From Endobugula sp965225895 (lineage in GTDB: Bacteria; Pseudomonadota; Gammaproteobacteria; Pseudomonadales; Cellvibrionaceae), in the NCBI GenBank assembly GCA_965225895.1, contig CBDDBR010000002.1:1-47960 (forward strand): a DNA stretch of 47,960 nt. Reading direction: 5' to 3'. Position numbers and translations under genes: made by a program. Below the pieces are notes generated by a model. The model saw nothing but the letters and a program-made list of their open reading frames with translations. It had not been told where the DNA came from and did no database searches. Shown here piece by piece: positions 16,484-24,348 of this stretch (the stretch's first letter is position 1; every line of letters starts with the position of its first letter).

Positions 16484-17034
16484 TATACAGTTTCCTCCAC
16501 AACTTCTTCTTCAACTGCCACCGGAGCCATAAGTCCACCGGAGCGTTCAGTTTTTATTTCTTCAATTTTTTCTTCGACTGCTGGCATGAATGCTTCATCA
16601 CGAGCTTTAATTGATTCTTTTAGTTTAACTGCATTCTTAATAGAATCACTGACACCAGCCTTTGCACCAACTTTGTAATCTATTTCAGCTTCCTCAGCGA
16701 TAGCCATGATAAGCATACCAAGCTCTTCAGCTACTAAAATACCCAAGTCTGGGGTGTACATACCTTCTGAAAAGCCGTGCATAATCATTGATGTAACAAT
16801 AGTTGTCACAGGGATATCTGATTCCAGCATGGCAAATAGCCCAAACAAAGTGTCGTCATTTTCAAACTTGTCAAAGTAGAATTCCATAACTTCATCATTA
16901 GTCGTGAACATAGGGGGACTCTCCCACGGATACGACTTAGGCTCTTTAGTCAAGGACTGCCCAGGAATAGCCACATCAAAACGTGACTTTTCTTTTCCAG
17001 ATGGTAGTGTTAGGTTTTCAGATAATTCAATCAT
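16483..17034 (-). CDS. Acidic virion-module protein, unknown function
   Basis: 183 residues. Acidic throughout, with a hydrophobic central helix pair (IPVTTIVTSMIMHGFSEGM and LGILVAEELGMLIMAIAEEA) and a C-terminal tail rich in Glu and Val (EEEVVEETV). The N-terminus has Pro-rich turns (SYPWESPPMF). The central helices could bury in a complex or membrane. Sits among the putative ejection genes, with its end coupled to the 787-residue gene. I do not recognise the family; a minor virion component or chaperone for the large proteins is possible. Confidence 0.6.
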   Translation of the reverse strand: MIELSENLTLPSGKEKSRFDVAIPGQSLTKEPKSYPWESPPMFTTNDEVMEFYFDKFENDDTLFGLFAMLESDIPVTTIVTSMIMHGFSEGMYTPDLGILVAEELGMLIMAIAEEAEIDYKVGAKAGVSDSIKNAVKLKESIKARDEAFMPAVEEKIEEIKTERSGGLMAPVAVEEEVVEETV

Positions 17035-17036
17035 GT

Positions 17037-17321
17037 TTATGCCTTTGTAGCTTTAGCTTGTGTAACTTTATCCTTTGTTTCGCGTAGCATTCTAGATAAT
17101 GCCATTTTAGCAATGGAGTCTGCGGTTACTCCCGGCGCCATTTGTACCGGTGCTGCACGAGACTTAGTAGCTTGGGAACCACGCCGACCAACAGCACGTT
17201 TGTAACCACCAAGATTTAACTGTGGAACTTGCTGTGCAGGTGTAGCTTGTGCGCGACTCCCTCCTTTGCCCCCTAGTAAATTTAATGCTAAATTAGCTCC
17301 GAAAGCTCCCCAAAAACTCAT
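17037..17321 (-). CDS. Small basic virion-module protein
   Basis: 94 residues. N-terminus MSFWGAFGANLALNLLGGKGG is hydrophobic and Gly-rich, similar in style to the start of the 787-residue protein. The rest is basic and Gln/Ala-rich (KRAVGRRGSQATKSRAAP) and ends in a Lys-rich helix. Such short amphipathic proteins are common beside phage internal virion genes. Function unknown; possibly membrane-active during DNA entry, which is inference. Confidence 0.55.
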   Translation of the reverse strand: MSFWGAFGANLALNLLGGKGGSRAQATPAQQVPQLNLGGYKRAVGRRGSQATKSRAAPVQMAPGVTADSIAKMALSRMLRETKDKVTQAKATKA

Positions 17322-17330
17322 TATGCACTC

Positions 17331-19124
17331 CTATTGTGTTTGTAAGTAGCTTACACCGATGGTAGTCAAAAAACTGCCAATTGATGAAGCCGTGGCCTGG
17401 TCTAGGTATTTTTCTTGATTTTCTCTATTTACATCAGCTTCTAGAACTGCCATAGCCATGTTAAAGGTTCTGTCTGATGCATTTTCTGCAGATGAATATG
17501 CATAATCAGCTTCATCACGAAACTGTTGCCATATGTTATTCATTGCTGTATTTGAAATGGCTAGGTAGTTTGCAGCATTTGCTTGATTAGCTGCATTCTG
17601 CGTAGCTGTGTTTGCAGTATTAACTTCACGACGCCATTGTACATTACTTTGCTCAATAGATAAAGCATTAACTGCATTAAATTGCTCTCTTTGGTTAGCC
17701 ATAGTTGAAGCAAATTGCTGCATAGCGTTAGATTGCCCAGCATTAAACTGATTCGAGGCGTTAGCCGCTGTAGCATTATACTTATTAATGTCCTGAGCAA
17801 GGCTAGCAAAGAATTGGTCAACTTGATTTTGTGAAGTAGCGTTGAACTGTCTTGCTGCATTAACGGAAGCTTGGTCTGAAAGCAATGCTTGTTGTCTTGC
17901 TTGTTGCTCTAAGACTGCTCCTTGTTGTGTATTGGATAGGTTAGCCATATCCATTTGCATAAACGATTGTGCATTTTGCACCGCCGCTTGTTGACGAGCA
18001 CTAAGATTCGCCATATCCATCTGTGCCAGACTAGCCGCATTAGCCATAGCGGCAGTTTGTAGATTAGACAGATTGGTAAGATTAAGTGTTTCCACCATCT
18101 TAGAGTTTGCAAATACGCGTTGTTGTTCTTGTGTAAACGTCATATTTGCTGCCTCAGAATATTTTTCAGCGTTGAGGATGTTAACCTGTTGTTGGTTGCT
18201 GAGTTCTTGTCCTGCTAAAGACGCGTTAACTTGCATTTTAGCCAAGGCCATTTGCTGGCGATTTGACGTATTAGCTAAGTCAACATTCATATTATTCTGA
18301 GTATTCGCGAGCATAGCTTGCTGCTCGTTAGACATAATCTGCATTGCAGTTTTATAATATGTCTGTGAATCTTGTGTAGCTATTGGAATGGCTGCTTCCA
18401 TAGCTGCCTGTGTAACTGCGGCACCTGCCATAGATGAAGCGGCAAGACCACGAGCCGCCATCTGTGCGTTAGCGGTACGAAGCGCTCCTGCTGCCCATGA
18501 AGGAACTTGACCGCCTGCAAACTGCTGAGATAGGCGAGCTAACTGACCTTCTACGGTCATATCAGGTGTTACTTGCATAGTCGCGCCTTGCGCGTCACTT
18601 ACGAAGCCAGATTGTTCTGCGTTATACGTATCTAGGAATGCCTTATTAGCTGTTGCAGCGACGGCTTCTTCTTGTGTGCTTACCATACGACCAGTTAAAG
18701 GGTCTATAGTTCCTATAAGGTCTCCTTGTGCAGCTTTTGCTTTCTCAGTGATACTACCTTGTTGTTCTTTTACTTGTGCATCTTCTGAAACAACGCCCTT
18801 AGTTACGTCAACTCCGGTAACTGAGTCAGTTATAGTTTCTGCATCATATCCAGCGGCGGGAGTTATTACAGGCCCAGATGCTTGTGTTATTTCTGCAAGA
18901 GTTGTGGGCGTAGGAATTGTGCCTGTAACCTGCCCTGAATCAGACTTAATGATTTCATTTGTGCCAACGGTTTGTTTGTCAGGTTGGTATAGCCCCTGTT
19001 GTGGCATAAGTGGATTAACGGCCTGTTCACCCATATACTCATCAATAGCTCTTGGGTTATCACCAGTTCCTGGAGGAGGTGGAGGATTTATACCAACTTC
19101 ATCATTTGTTGTAGTTATTGCCAT
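17331..19124 (-). CDS. Ala/Gln/Asn-rich internal virion protein with 22-residue repeats
   Basis: 597 residues. After a Pro/Thr-rich N-terminus (NPPPPPGTGDNP) and a polar linker, residues from about 265 to 410 form six or seven helical repeats of roughly 22 residues with the core QMDMANLSxxQQ. Two 11-residue helical turns per unit suggest a long rod. The rest is dense in Gln, Asn and Ala with almost no Cys. Its place after the tail genes and before the largest proteins matches T7 gp14-type ejection proteins, and low-complexity Gln/Ala helices are typical of that class. No enzymatic motif. The C-terminus SIGSFLTTIGVSYLQTQ is mildly hydrophobic. Confidence 0.7.
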   Translation of the reverse strand: MAITTTNDEVGINPPPPPGTGDNPRAIDEYMGEQAVNPLMPQQGLYQPDKQTVGTNEIIKSDSGQVTGTIPTPTTLAEITQASGPVITPAAGYDAETITDSVTGVDVTKGVVSEDAQVKEQQGSITEKAKAAQGDLIGTIDPLTGRMVSTQEEAVAATANKAFLDTYNAEQSGFVSDAQGATMQVTPDMTVEGQLARLSQQFAGGQVPSWAAGALRTANAQMAARGLAASSMAGAAVTQAAMEAAIPIATQDSQTYYKTAMQIMSNEQQAMLANTQNNMNVDLANTSNRQQMALAKMQVNASLAGQELSNQQQVNILNAEKYSEAANMTFTQEQQRVFANSKMVETLNLTNLSNLQTAAMANAASLAQMDMANLSARQQAAVQNAQSFMQMDMANLSNTQQGAVLEQQARQQALLSDQASVNAARQFNATSQNQVDQFFASLAQDINKYNATAANASNQFNAGQSNAMQQFASTMANQREQFNAVNALSIEQSNVQWRREVNTANTATQNAANQANAANYLAISNTAMNNIWQQFRDEADYAYSSAENASDRTFNMAMAVLEADVNRENQEKYLDQATASSIGSFLTTIGVSYLQTQ

Positions 19125-19125
19125 A

Positions 19126-19332
19126 TTAATTTATTCCCATAAATACTGTAACCACCATAGCTACTACCATTATAGTGCTACCCATTATCATTGCTTCCAT
19201 ACGCCACATGCGTTTATCTAGTGCTTCTAGTTTCTCACCTACAGCAGCGTAACGCACTGCACATTCTTTTTCATGCGCTTCTAGTTCTAGTGCAACACGA
19301 AGTTCAGGGGTTAAAGACTGCTCTAGTTTCAT
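19126..19332 (-). CDS. Small coiled-coil plus membrane-anchor protein (XhlA-like)
   Basis: 68 residues. An amphipathic helix with regular charges (RVALELEAHEKECAVRYAAV, then GEKLEALDKRMWRM) leads into one C-terminal hydrophobic segment (MIMGSTIMVVAMVVTVFMG). That layout is the one seen in XhlA-type haemolysin/holin-associated proteins. It stands apart from the lysis cluster, between tail-assembly and ejection genes, so it could equally be a membrane anchor used in DNA entry. Call rests on topology only. Confidence 0.55.
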   Translation of the reverse strand: MKLEQSLTPELRVALELEAHEKECAVRYAAVGEKLEALDKRMWRMEAMIMGSTIMVVAMVVTVFMGIN

Positions 19333-19336
19333 TTAT

Positions 19337-19855
19337 CTACTCCGGCTTTGTAGGCCAAGTTACACTGAAAGGAAACCCAGCTTGTGCTGGAATATCACGC
19401 AATGCTTGGCGGTATGTAGTCATATCAGATGACATTGTAATATCAGATAAAGCCATCCAGTCTGTCTCAGCAAGTAACCTGTCACGCTGGTTACGCACCG
19501 CTGCCTCAGCATCAGCTTGCGGTTTGTTAGTAGCAGTATAAGCTACTTCCCATTCGTTCCCGTACAGTGGCTGACCTATTTGGTCTGTGTCCACTTCATT
19601 TGTTTCAGGGTCAGTACAGTCAGCTTCTGTCTTTAACCGTATGACTTCCCGTGTAGGTGTGCCACGCACTAGAGTTTGCACCAATGGGTCATAGGCTGGT
19701 TTGTCTAATTCGGTTACTTCATAGACTGCATACCTTCGCAGAATAGTGTTAGGTATCTGCTTAGGAAAGCTGGTTTGTGGATTATCACGGCGAAATTGCC
19801 CAACGCTGTATGGAAATTGGTCGGGCTGACCGTTTGTAAGTTTAACTAAAAACAT
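19337..19855 (-). CDS. Tail fibre assembly / tail chaperone-like protein
   Basis: 172 residues. The C-terminal third has RDRLLAETDWMALSDI, then YRQALRDIPAQAGFPFSVTW and a final WPTKP. The order 'R-x-x-LL-x-x-x-DW ... YRQ-x-LRD ... WP' is a hallmark of phage tail assembly chaperone proteins encoded next to fibre genes. The N-terminal part (SVGQFRRDNPQTSFP) resembles an adaptor region. It follows the propeller adhesin genes in transcription order, fitting a helper for their folding or attachment. Good ribosome site (AGGAG) before its start. Confidence 0.8.
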   Translation of the reverse strand: MFLVKLTNGQPDQFPYSVGQFRRDNPQTSFPKQIPNTILRRYAVYEVTELDKPAYDPLVQTLVRGTPTREVIRLKTEADCTDPETNEVDTDQIGQPLYGNEWEVAYTATNKPQADAEAAVRNQRDRLLAETDWMALSDITMSSDMTTYRQALRDIPAQAGFPFSVTWPTKPE

Positions 19856-19872
19856 AATTTCTCCTTTTATTT

Positions 19873-20751
19873 TTATACTGAGAATTGATGAACATCAGGA
19901 AAATTCTCAAAAACGCCTGACCCCGAATTATAAATGCTACTGTATGTCATAGCATACATTTTGGTATAATCAGTGTTAAACGCAACATTACCTCTGGCGT
20001 TAGCGCCTCGACTGGCTAGGCTAAAAGACACGCTATCGTATGAAAGAGTGGTAATATCCCAAGCAGTAGACAAAGAATATTGAAAAATACCAGGGCCGGT
20101 ATATGATGTTAAATACAGTTTAGTACCATCTGAATTAAACGCTATCCCCAGCGGCGTGGGAACTTCACTGTTAAAACTAGGGCTTTGTGCGCTGTAAGAA
20201 GCAGTGCTAATGTCAAAAGGAGTAGACAAATTCCATTGCTTAACTGTGTCATCAACAATATCTACCACATACATTTTGGTTCCATCTGATTTAAATTTTA
20301 ACCCCGCTGGCACGGTGCTTTGGCTAGAAATGTCTAAACTCACGTTGCTGTATGACGCTGTACTGATGTCATATGCTGTAGATAAAGAGTATTGATAAGC
20401 AGCATCATTGCCTAGGTCTACCACATACATTTTAGTGCCATCTAAATTAAAATCTACGGCCATTGGATTGCCGACTTGGGTTTGAACGCTAAATGTACTG
20501 TCAAAAGATGCCGTGCTAATGTCAAAGGCAGTAGATAAAGTGTACTCGTGAATTGAGTCATTAGTTCCTTCTGCCAAAAACATTTTGGTTCCGTCAGGTT
20601 TGAAAAAGAGGCCGTTATTATTTCCATTCGTTTGGTTTACAAAGCTAAAAGTTTTATTATCATAACTAGCATTTGCTATGTCAGGGTCTGGATAAACAAC
20701 AGCAGTAGACACCCCAGCCGCACCCATTTGCATTAACCTAGATACAATCAT
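19873..20751 (-). CDS. Beta-propeller tail adhesin, copy C (no N-terminal adaptor)
   Basis: 292 residues with about five blades of roughly 50 residues each, each with DGTKMY, a Y-x-Y/L-STA strand and DISTASY. This pattern is typical of YVTN/NHL-like beta-propellers. Compared with the two upstream copies it lacks the N-terminal module (IDYSSGxFxA...TPTANTTF) and starts with a short hydrophobic leader (MIVSRLMQMGAAGVST). It also lacks the C-terminal YPSSVxFAGGTAPD module. Probable receptor- or glycan-binding tail protein. The start overlaps the previous stop by ATGA, so copies A, B and C are translated as a coupled set. Confidence 0.65.
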   Translation of the reverse strand: MIVSRLMQMGAAGVSTAVVYPDPDIANASYDNKTFSFVNQTNGNNNGLFFKPDGTKMFLAEGTNDSIHEYTLSTAFDISTASFDSTFSVQTQVGNPMAVDFNLDGTKMYVVDLGNDAAYQYSLSTAYDISTASYSNVSLDISSQSTVPAGLKFKSDGTKMYVVDIVDDTVKQWNLSTPFDISTASYSAQSPSFNSEVPTPLGIAFNSDGTKLYLTSYTGPGIFQYSLSTAWDITTLSYDSVSFSLASRGANARGNVAFNTDYTKMYAMTYSSIYNSGSGVFENFPDVHQFSV

Positions 20752-21539
20752 GCCATTACATCCCCTGCTTGAAAGCCTTGATACGTAGTTCCACCATCAT
20801 CTGTGTAAAAGACCAACACATCTGTTTCACCAATAGCTGGGCCATCAGGGGCTGTACCGCCAGCAAATTCTACTGAGGATGGGTAGGCTACTGTGGCGAG
20901 AGCAGAGGAACCTGAGTTATATTGATAGATGGTGTCGTCTGACCTTGCAGCCGTATATAGACTTGCACCATCAGCACTAAAGGTAAAAGACGCCGTAGAA
21001 ATATCCCACGCTGTAGAAAGACTAAACTGATAAAAAGATTTATTGCTGTAGCCTAATACATATAATTTTGTTCCATCAGATTTAAACTCAAAATGTCTAG
21101 GGCTGGATGCCGTAGCTGCAACATTAAAACTTACATTGTCATAACTTGCACTGCTTACATCAAAAGCTGTACTTAAAGAATATTGGTACAGGTATCCATT
21201 TGATGCGCCTTGCATATACATTTTAGTGCCATCAGATTTAAAACGAGGGCCAGTTGGGTTTGCATCTTGAGAGGCTACACTAAAACTTTTACTAGCATAA
21301 CTAGCATTAGCTATGTCATACCCAGAAGTCACATTCGCCCCAGTAAGTGCCAAAGCAATGCCCGCCGCCGTGCCTGATGCTGGAGCATTAGAAAAAGCAA
21401 ACGTAGTATTTGCTGTCGGAGTGTAATTAAAATACTGCCCAGAAGAAACGTCTATAGTTCCTGAAGCCGTAACTGTACCAACCCCTTGAGCCATATTAGC
21501 CTGAAACGCACCAGAGCTATAATCAATAGCTACGCTCAC
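20748..21539 (-). CDS. Beta-propeller tail adhesin, copy B (short)
   Basis: 263 residues. N-terminal module (VAIDYSSGAFQANMAQGVGTV, then TPTANTTFAFSN) shared with copy A; two complete blades; a third blade shortened by roughly half (TASFTFSADGASLYTA); then the shared C-terminal module ending GGTTYQGFQAGDVM. Copy A has five blades, so whole blades appear to have been lost here or gained there. Likely a tail-tip adhesin. Coupled by ATGA on both sides. Confidence 0.65.
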   Translation of the reverse strand: MSVAIDYSSGAFQANMAQGVGTVTASGTIDVSSGQYFNYTPTANTTFAFSNAPASGTAAGIALALTGANVTSGYDIANASYASKSFSVASQDANPTGPRFKSDGTKMYMQGASNGYLYQYSLSTAFDVSSASYDNVSFNVAATASSPRHFEFKSDGTKLYVLGYSNKSFYQFSLSTAWDISTASFTFSADGASLYTAARSDDTIYQYNSGSSALATVAYPSSVEFAGGTAPDGPAIGETDVLVFYTDDGGTTYQGFQAGDVMA

Positions 21540-22684
21540 GACATTGCATCCCCAGCTTTGAAGCCATAGTAGGTTGTTCCACCATCTGTAGTGTAAAAAG
21601 ATAATATATCTGTTTCGCCATTAGCGGGTGCATCAGGTGCAGTGCCTCCGGCAAAGTCTACTGAGGATGGATATGTAATAGTAGCAGCACTTCCTGCACC
21701 ACTCGTGCTGTATTGGTAAACTCTGTTTAAAGCCCCAACAACATACATTTTTGAACCGTCAGATTTAAAACGAAATGCGGCTGCGTTGAGTTCTTGACTG
21801 CCAATAGAAAATGAAACTGAATTATATGAAGCGGTACTAACATCCCAAGCCGTGCTTAAATCATATTCGTAAACAGCGTCATTTGTTACTCCAATCATAT
21901 ACATCTTTGTTCCGTCATCATTAAAATTAATTTCTCTTGGGGCTGTGTCTTGACTGTTTACACTAAAAGAATTTGAACTATAAGAAGCAGTTGACACATC
22001 CCAAGCGGTAGTTAAGGTATACTCATAGACTGTGTTATTTATTAATCCAACAATGTAAAGCTTTAAACCATCAGGTTTAAAAAACATACCGAAAGGATTG
22101 GTTTCTTGTGAAGCAACGCTAAAAACTTGACTATAAGATGCAGTTGATATATCCCAAGCAGTACTTAAATTATACTCATTTACATCATCGCCATTTCTGC
22201 CTAAAATATACATCTTAGTGCCATCATCTTTGAAAAAGATAGTGTTGGGATTTCCTTCTTGATTACCAACATCAAAAGCCTGATTATAGGTTCCACTGGA
22301 TACATCCCAAGCGGTGCTTAAATCGTATTCATAAACAGCAGTGTTACCAGCAGAAACAACGTAAAGCTTAGTTCCATCGTCTTTTAAAAAAAGACCTCTA
22401 ATAGCAGTGTAAGGTGATAAACTAAGACTTACACCATCATAACTAGCATTAGCTATGTCGTACCCTTCAGGTACATTTGCCCCAGTAAGCTTTAAAGTAA
22501 AAGCCTGTGCAGTCCCACTTGTAGGCGGGTTGCTAAAAACAAAAGTAGTGTTAGCGGTAGGTGTATGATTAAACACATTACCTGATGTTAGGTCAAGCGT
22601 AGCATTGCCAGATACACTACCAACTGTTTCACCAGAAGGCGTTGCCTCAAAAAAACCACTGGAATAATCTATTACAATTCCCAC
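21536..22684 (-). CDS. Beta-propeller tail adhesin, copy A (full length)
   Basis: 382 residues: N-terminal module IDYSSGFFEATPSGETVG with TPTANTTFVFSN, five propeller blades with DGTKMY and YDLSTAWDVSTASY, and a C-terminal module YPSSVDFAGGTAPD to GFKAGDAM. The blade signature is that of extracellular sugar- or protein-binding propellers. The two end modules are seen only in copies A and B and may serve tail attachment and trimerisation. Follows a 101-residue conserved-looking protein and the fibres. Function inferred from location and fold. Confidence 0.7.
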   Translation of the reverse strand: MGIVIDYSSGFFEATPSGETVGSVSGNATLDLTSGNVFNHTPTANTTFVFSNPPTSGTAQAFTLKLTGANVPEGYDIANASYDGVSLSLSPYTAIRGLFLKDDGTKLYVVSAGNTAVYEYDLSTAWDVSSGTYNQAFDVGNQEGNPNTIFFKDDGTKMYILGRNGDDVNEYNLSTAWDISTASYSQVFSVASQETNPFGMFFKPDGLKLYIVGLINNTVYEYTLTTAWDVSTASYSSNSFSVNSQDTAPREINFNDDGTKMYMIGVTNDAVYEYDLSTAWDVSTASYNSVSFSIGSQELNAAAFRFKSDGSKMYVVGALNRVYQYSTSGAGSAATITYPSSVDFAGGTAPDAPANGETDILSFYTTDGGTTYYGFKAGDAMS

Positions 22685-22693
22685 TGTTTACTC

Positions 22694-22999
22694 CTATACG
22701 GCTGTAGAGCCTGTCATATCATCTTGTGTCATTACCCATGAATAACACTTGTCTAAGAAGGCATCGCCGCTTGATGCGTTGATATCGTCAAAGTTTGCGT
22801 TGTAGCGTTTGAAATCTACCTCACGAGTGTCATCGGTTGGTGATGCTGTAGCGTAAGCTGACAGGTCAATCATCACTTGGAACTTTGGGTCTGTTCCACG
22901 TTGACGAGAGATTGCTGCCGTTACGATACGGTAGTATGCGTTATTAAATGCAATGCCGTACTGACTTGCACCTTCTGCGATATTATTTTGAATTGCCAT
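22694..22999 (-). CDS. Tail-module protein, unknown function
   Basis: 101 residues. Starts MAIQNNIAEGASQYGIAFNNAYYRIVTAAI with regular alternation, then VMIDLSAYATASPTDDTREVDFKRYNA, and ends CYSWVMTQDDMTGSTAV. It resembles a small phage protein often found beside tail fibre genes, with a beta-rich body. Good ribosome site (AGGAG). No function can be assigned; a fibre-associated structural piece is likely. Confidence 0.6.
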   Translation of the reverse strand: MAIQNNIAEGASQYGIAFNNAYYRIVTAAISRQRGTDPKFQVMIDLSAYATASPTDDTREVDFKRYNANFDDINASSGDAFLDKCYSWVMTQDDMTGSTAV

Positions 23000-23013
23000 T
23001 TTATTTGCTCCTT

Positions 23014-24336
23014 TTAAGCGTATGTGACTTCAGATGTGTGAATTGTTCCAACCCATCTGATGTTTGTTGAGGCTGCTCCTGTGACTGTAATAGTAAGACC
23101 GCCGTTTGTTGTGTCTGCCGACAGTGCCATACCCCAGCTTGGGGTGTTATCAAGAACAGTCGTTGCTGAATTGACCAGAACTGTTGTTCCGGCGGAACCT
23201 TCCCTGCGAATTAAACCTTCAACTTTCCAAGCCGCACAATCTGTTCCAGATGCTGCACTTTCACGAGCAACAATAGTGCCGTGAAAGGAAAACGCTGAAT
23301 TGTTTGGGAGGATGATTTGGTTAGTACTACCTGCAGCAGCATTGCTAGACCTTAAAATAGTTGCTGTTGCATCAGTTGTAGCGGCACCCATACATAGCAA
23401 ACCAGCTTGATAAGCGTGAGTTCCCGGCCCTGTACCAATATAACCGCCGCCAAAAGCAATTTTAGACTCTTCTCTTGCTTCTGCGTAGTACCCGCCTATT
23501 GCTACTGATTTACTGCCACTAGCTGCATTACCGTCACCGCCAAAAACACTAGATTTTGTTGCGCTTGCAACCCCAAAATTACCAATAGCAACACTATTAG
23601 TGCCAGTCGCTTGTGTTGTATCACCTATTGCTATTGCATCTTGACCTGTCGCTTTCGCTAATCTACCCATCGCAATGCTACTAGCACCAGTCGCACCATA
23701 ACTCGCACTACCATTAGCAATTGTTGCTGCAAAACTGTCAGCCCCACTTGAAACTGACCTTCCAAGTGCAACAGCATAGTTTGCCCCTGCACTTGCATCA
23801 AATCCGATTGCAACTGCTCCTTGAGAAGATGAACCAGTATCCGCCTCATACCCCATCGCAATGCTGTATGGACCCCTTGCGCCAAGAGTAGAACCATTAT
23901 TAGCTATAGCTGCTGCAAAAGAATGAATTCCAGAAGCACGAGAATTTGTTAAAGCGTGTGCGGAATTTGCAGAAGATATTGCATTATATCCACTTGCCAT
24001 TGCTTGTGTGCCAGTAGCAGAGCTTGACAAACCAATTGCAACTGCGTTTGAATTAGTGGCTTCTCCAGCACCTAGTGATATAGAATTATAACCACTTGCT
24101 AAAGCACTAAAGCCAATAGCAGTACCTATTTGCCCACTAGCAACCGAACTATCGCCAATTGCAATTGCATTAGCACCAGTTGCACTTGGTTGTGCAGTTG
24201 GGCTGCTTTCATTAGCAGCGTAAAGGTCTGCACCACCACCGCCAACAGCACTACCCCCTAGTAGTAAGCTAGTACCATCAGAGCTTAGTGTAATAGCACC
24301 ACCGGAGCCGGTATTATCTAAATTAATTGCACCCAT
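23014..24336 (-). CDS. Tail fibre, short, YadA-like head repeats
   Basis: 440 residues. A brief N-terminus is followed by about 20 repeats of the form SxAIGxxAxAxG (AIGDSSVASGQIGTAIGFSA and similar), the left-handed beta-roll of YadA/Hep-Hag heads that trimerises. After it comes a C-terminal domain ending NIRWVGTIHTSEVTYA. That domain, the DLYAANESSP leader and the roll are shared with the distal part of the large fibre directly upstream, so this gene looks like a duplicated fibre tip with no shaft. Probable receptor-binding or tip protein. It needs a partner for tail attachment, since no adaptor domain is seen. Confidence 0.75.
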   Translation of the reverse strand: MGAINLDNTGSGGAITLSSDGTSLLLGGSAVGGGGADLYAANESSPTAQPSATGANAIAIGDSSVASGQIGTAIGFSALASGYNSISLGAGEATNSNAVAIGLSSSATGTQAMASGYNAISSANSAHALTNSRASGIHSFAAAIANNGSTLGARGPYSIAMGYEADTGSSSQGAVAIGFDASAGANYAVALGRSVSSGADSFAATIANGSASYGATGASSIAMGRLAKATGQDAIAIGDTTQATGTNSVAIGNFGVASATKSSVFGGDGNAASGSKSVAIGGYYAEAREESKIAFGGGYIGTGPGTHAYQAGLLCMGAATTDATATILRSSNAAAGSTNQIILPNNSAFSFHGTIVARESAASGTDCAAWKVEGLIRREGSAGTTVLVNSATTVLDNTPSWGMALSADTTNGGLTITVTGAASTNIRWVGTIHTSEVTYA

Positions 24337-24348
24337 TATTTATTACTC

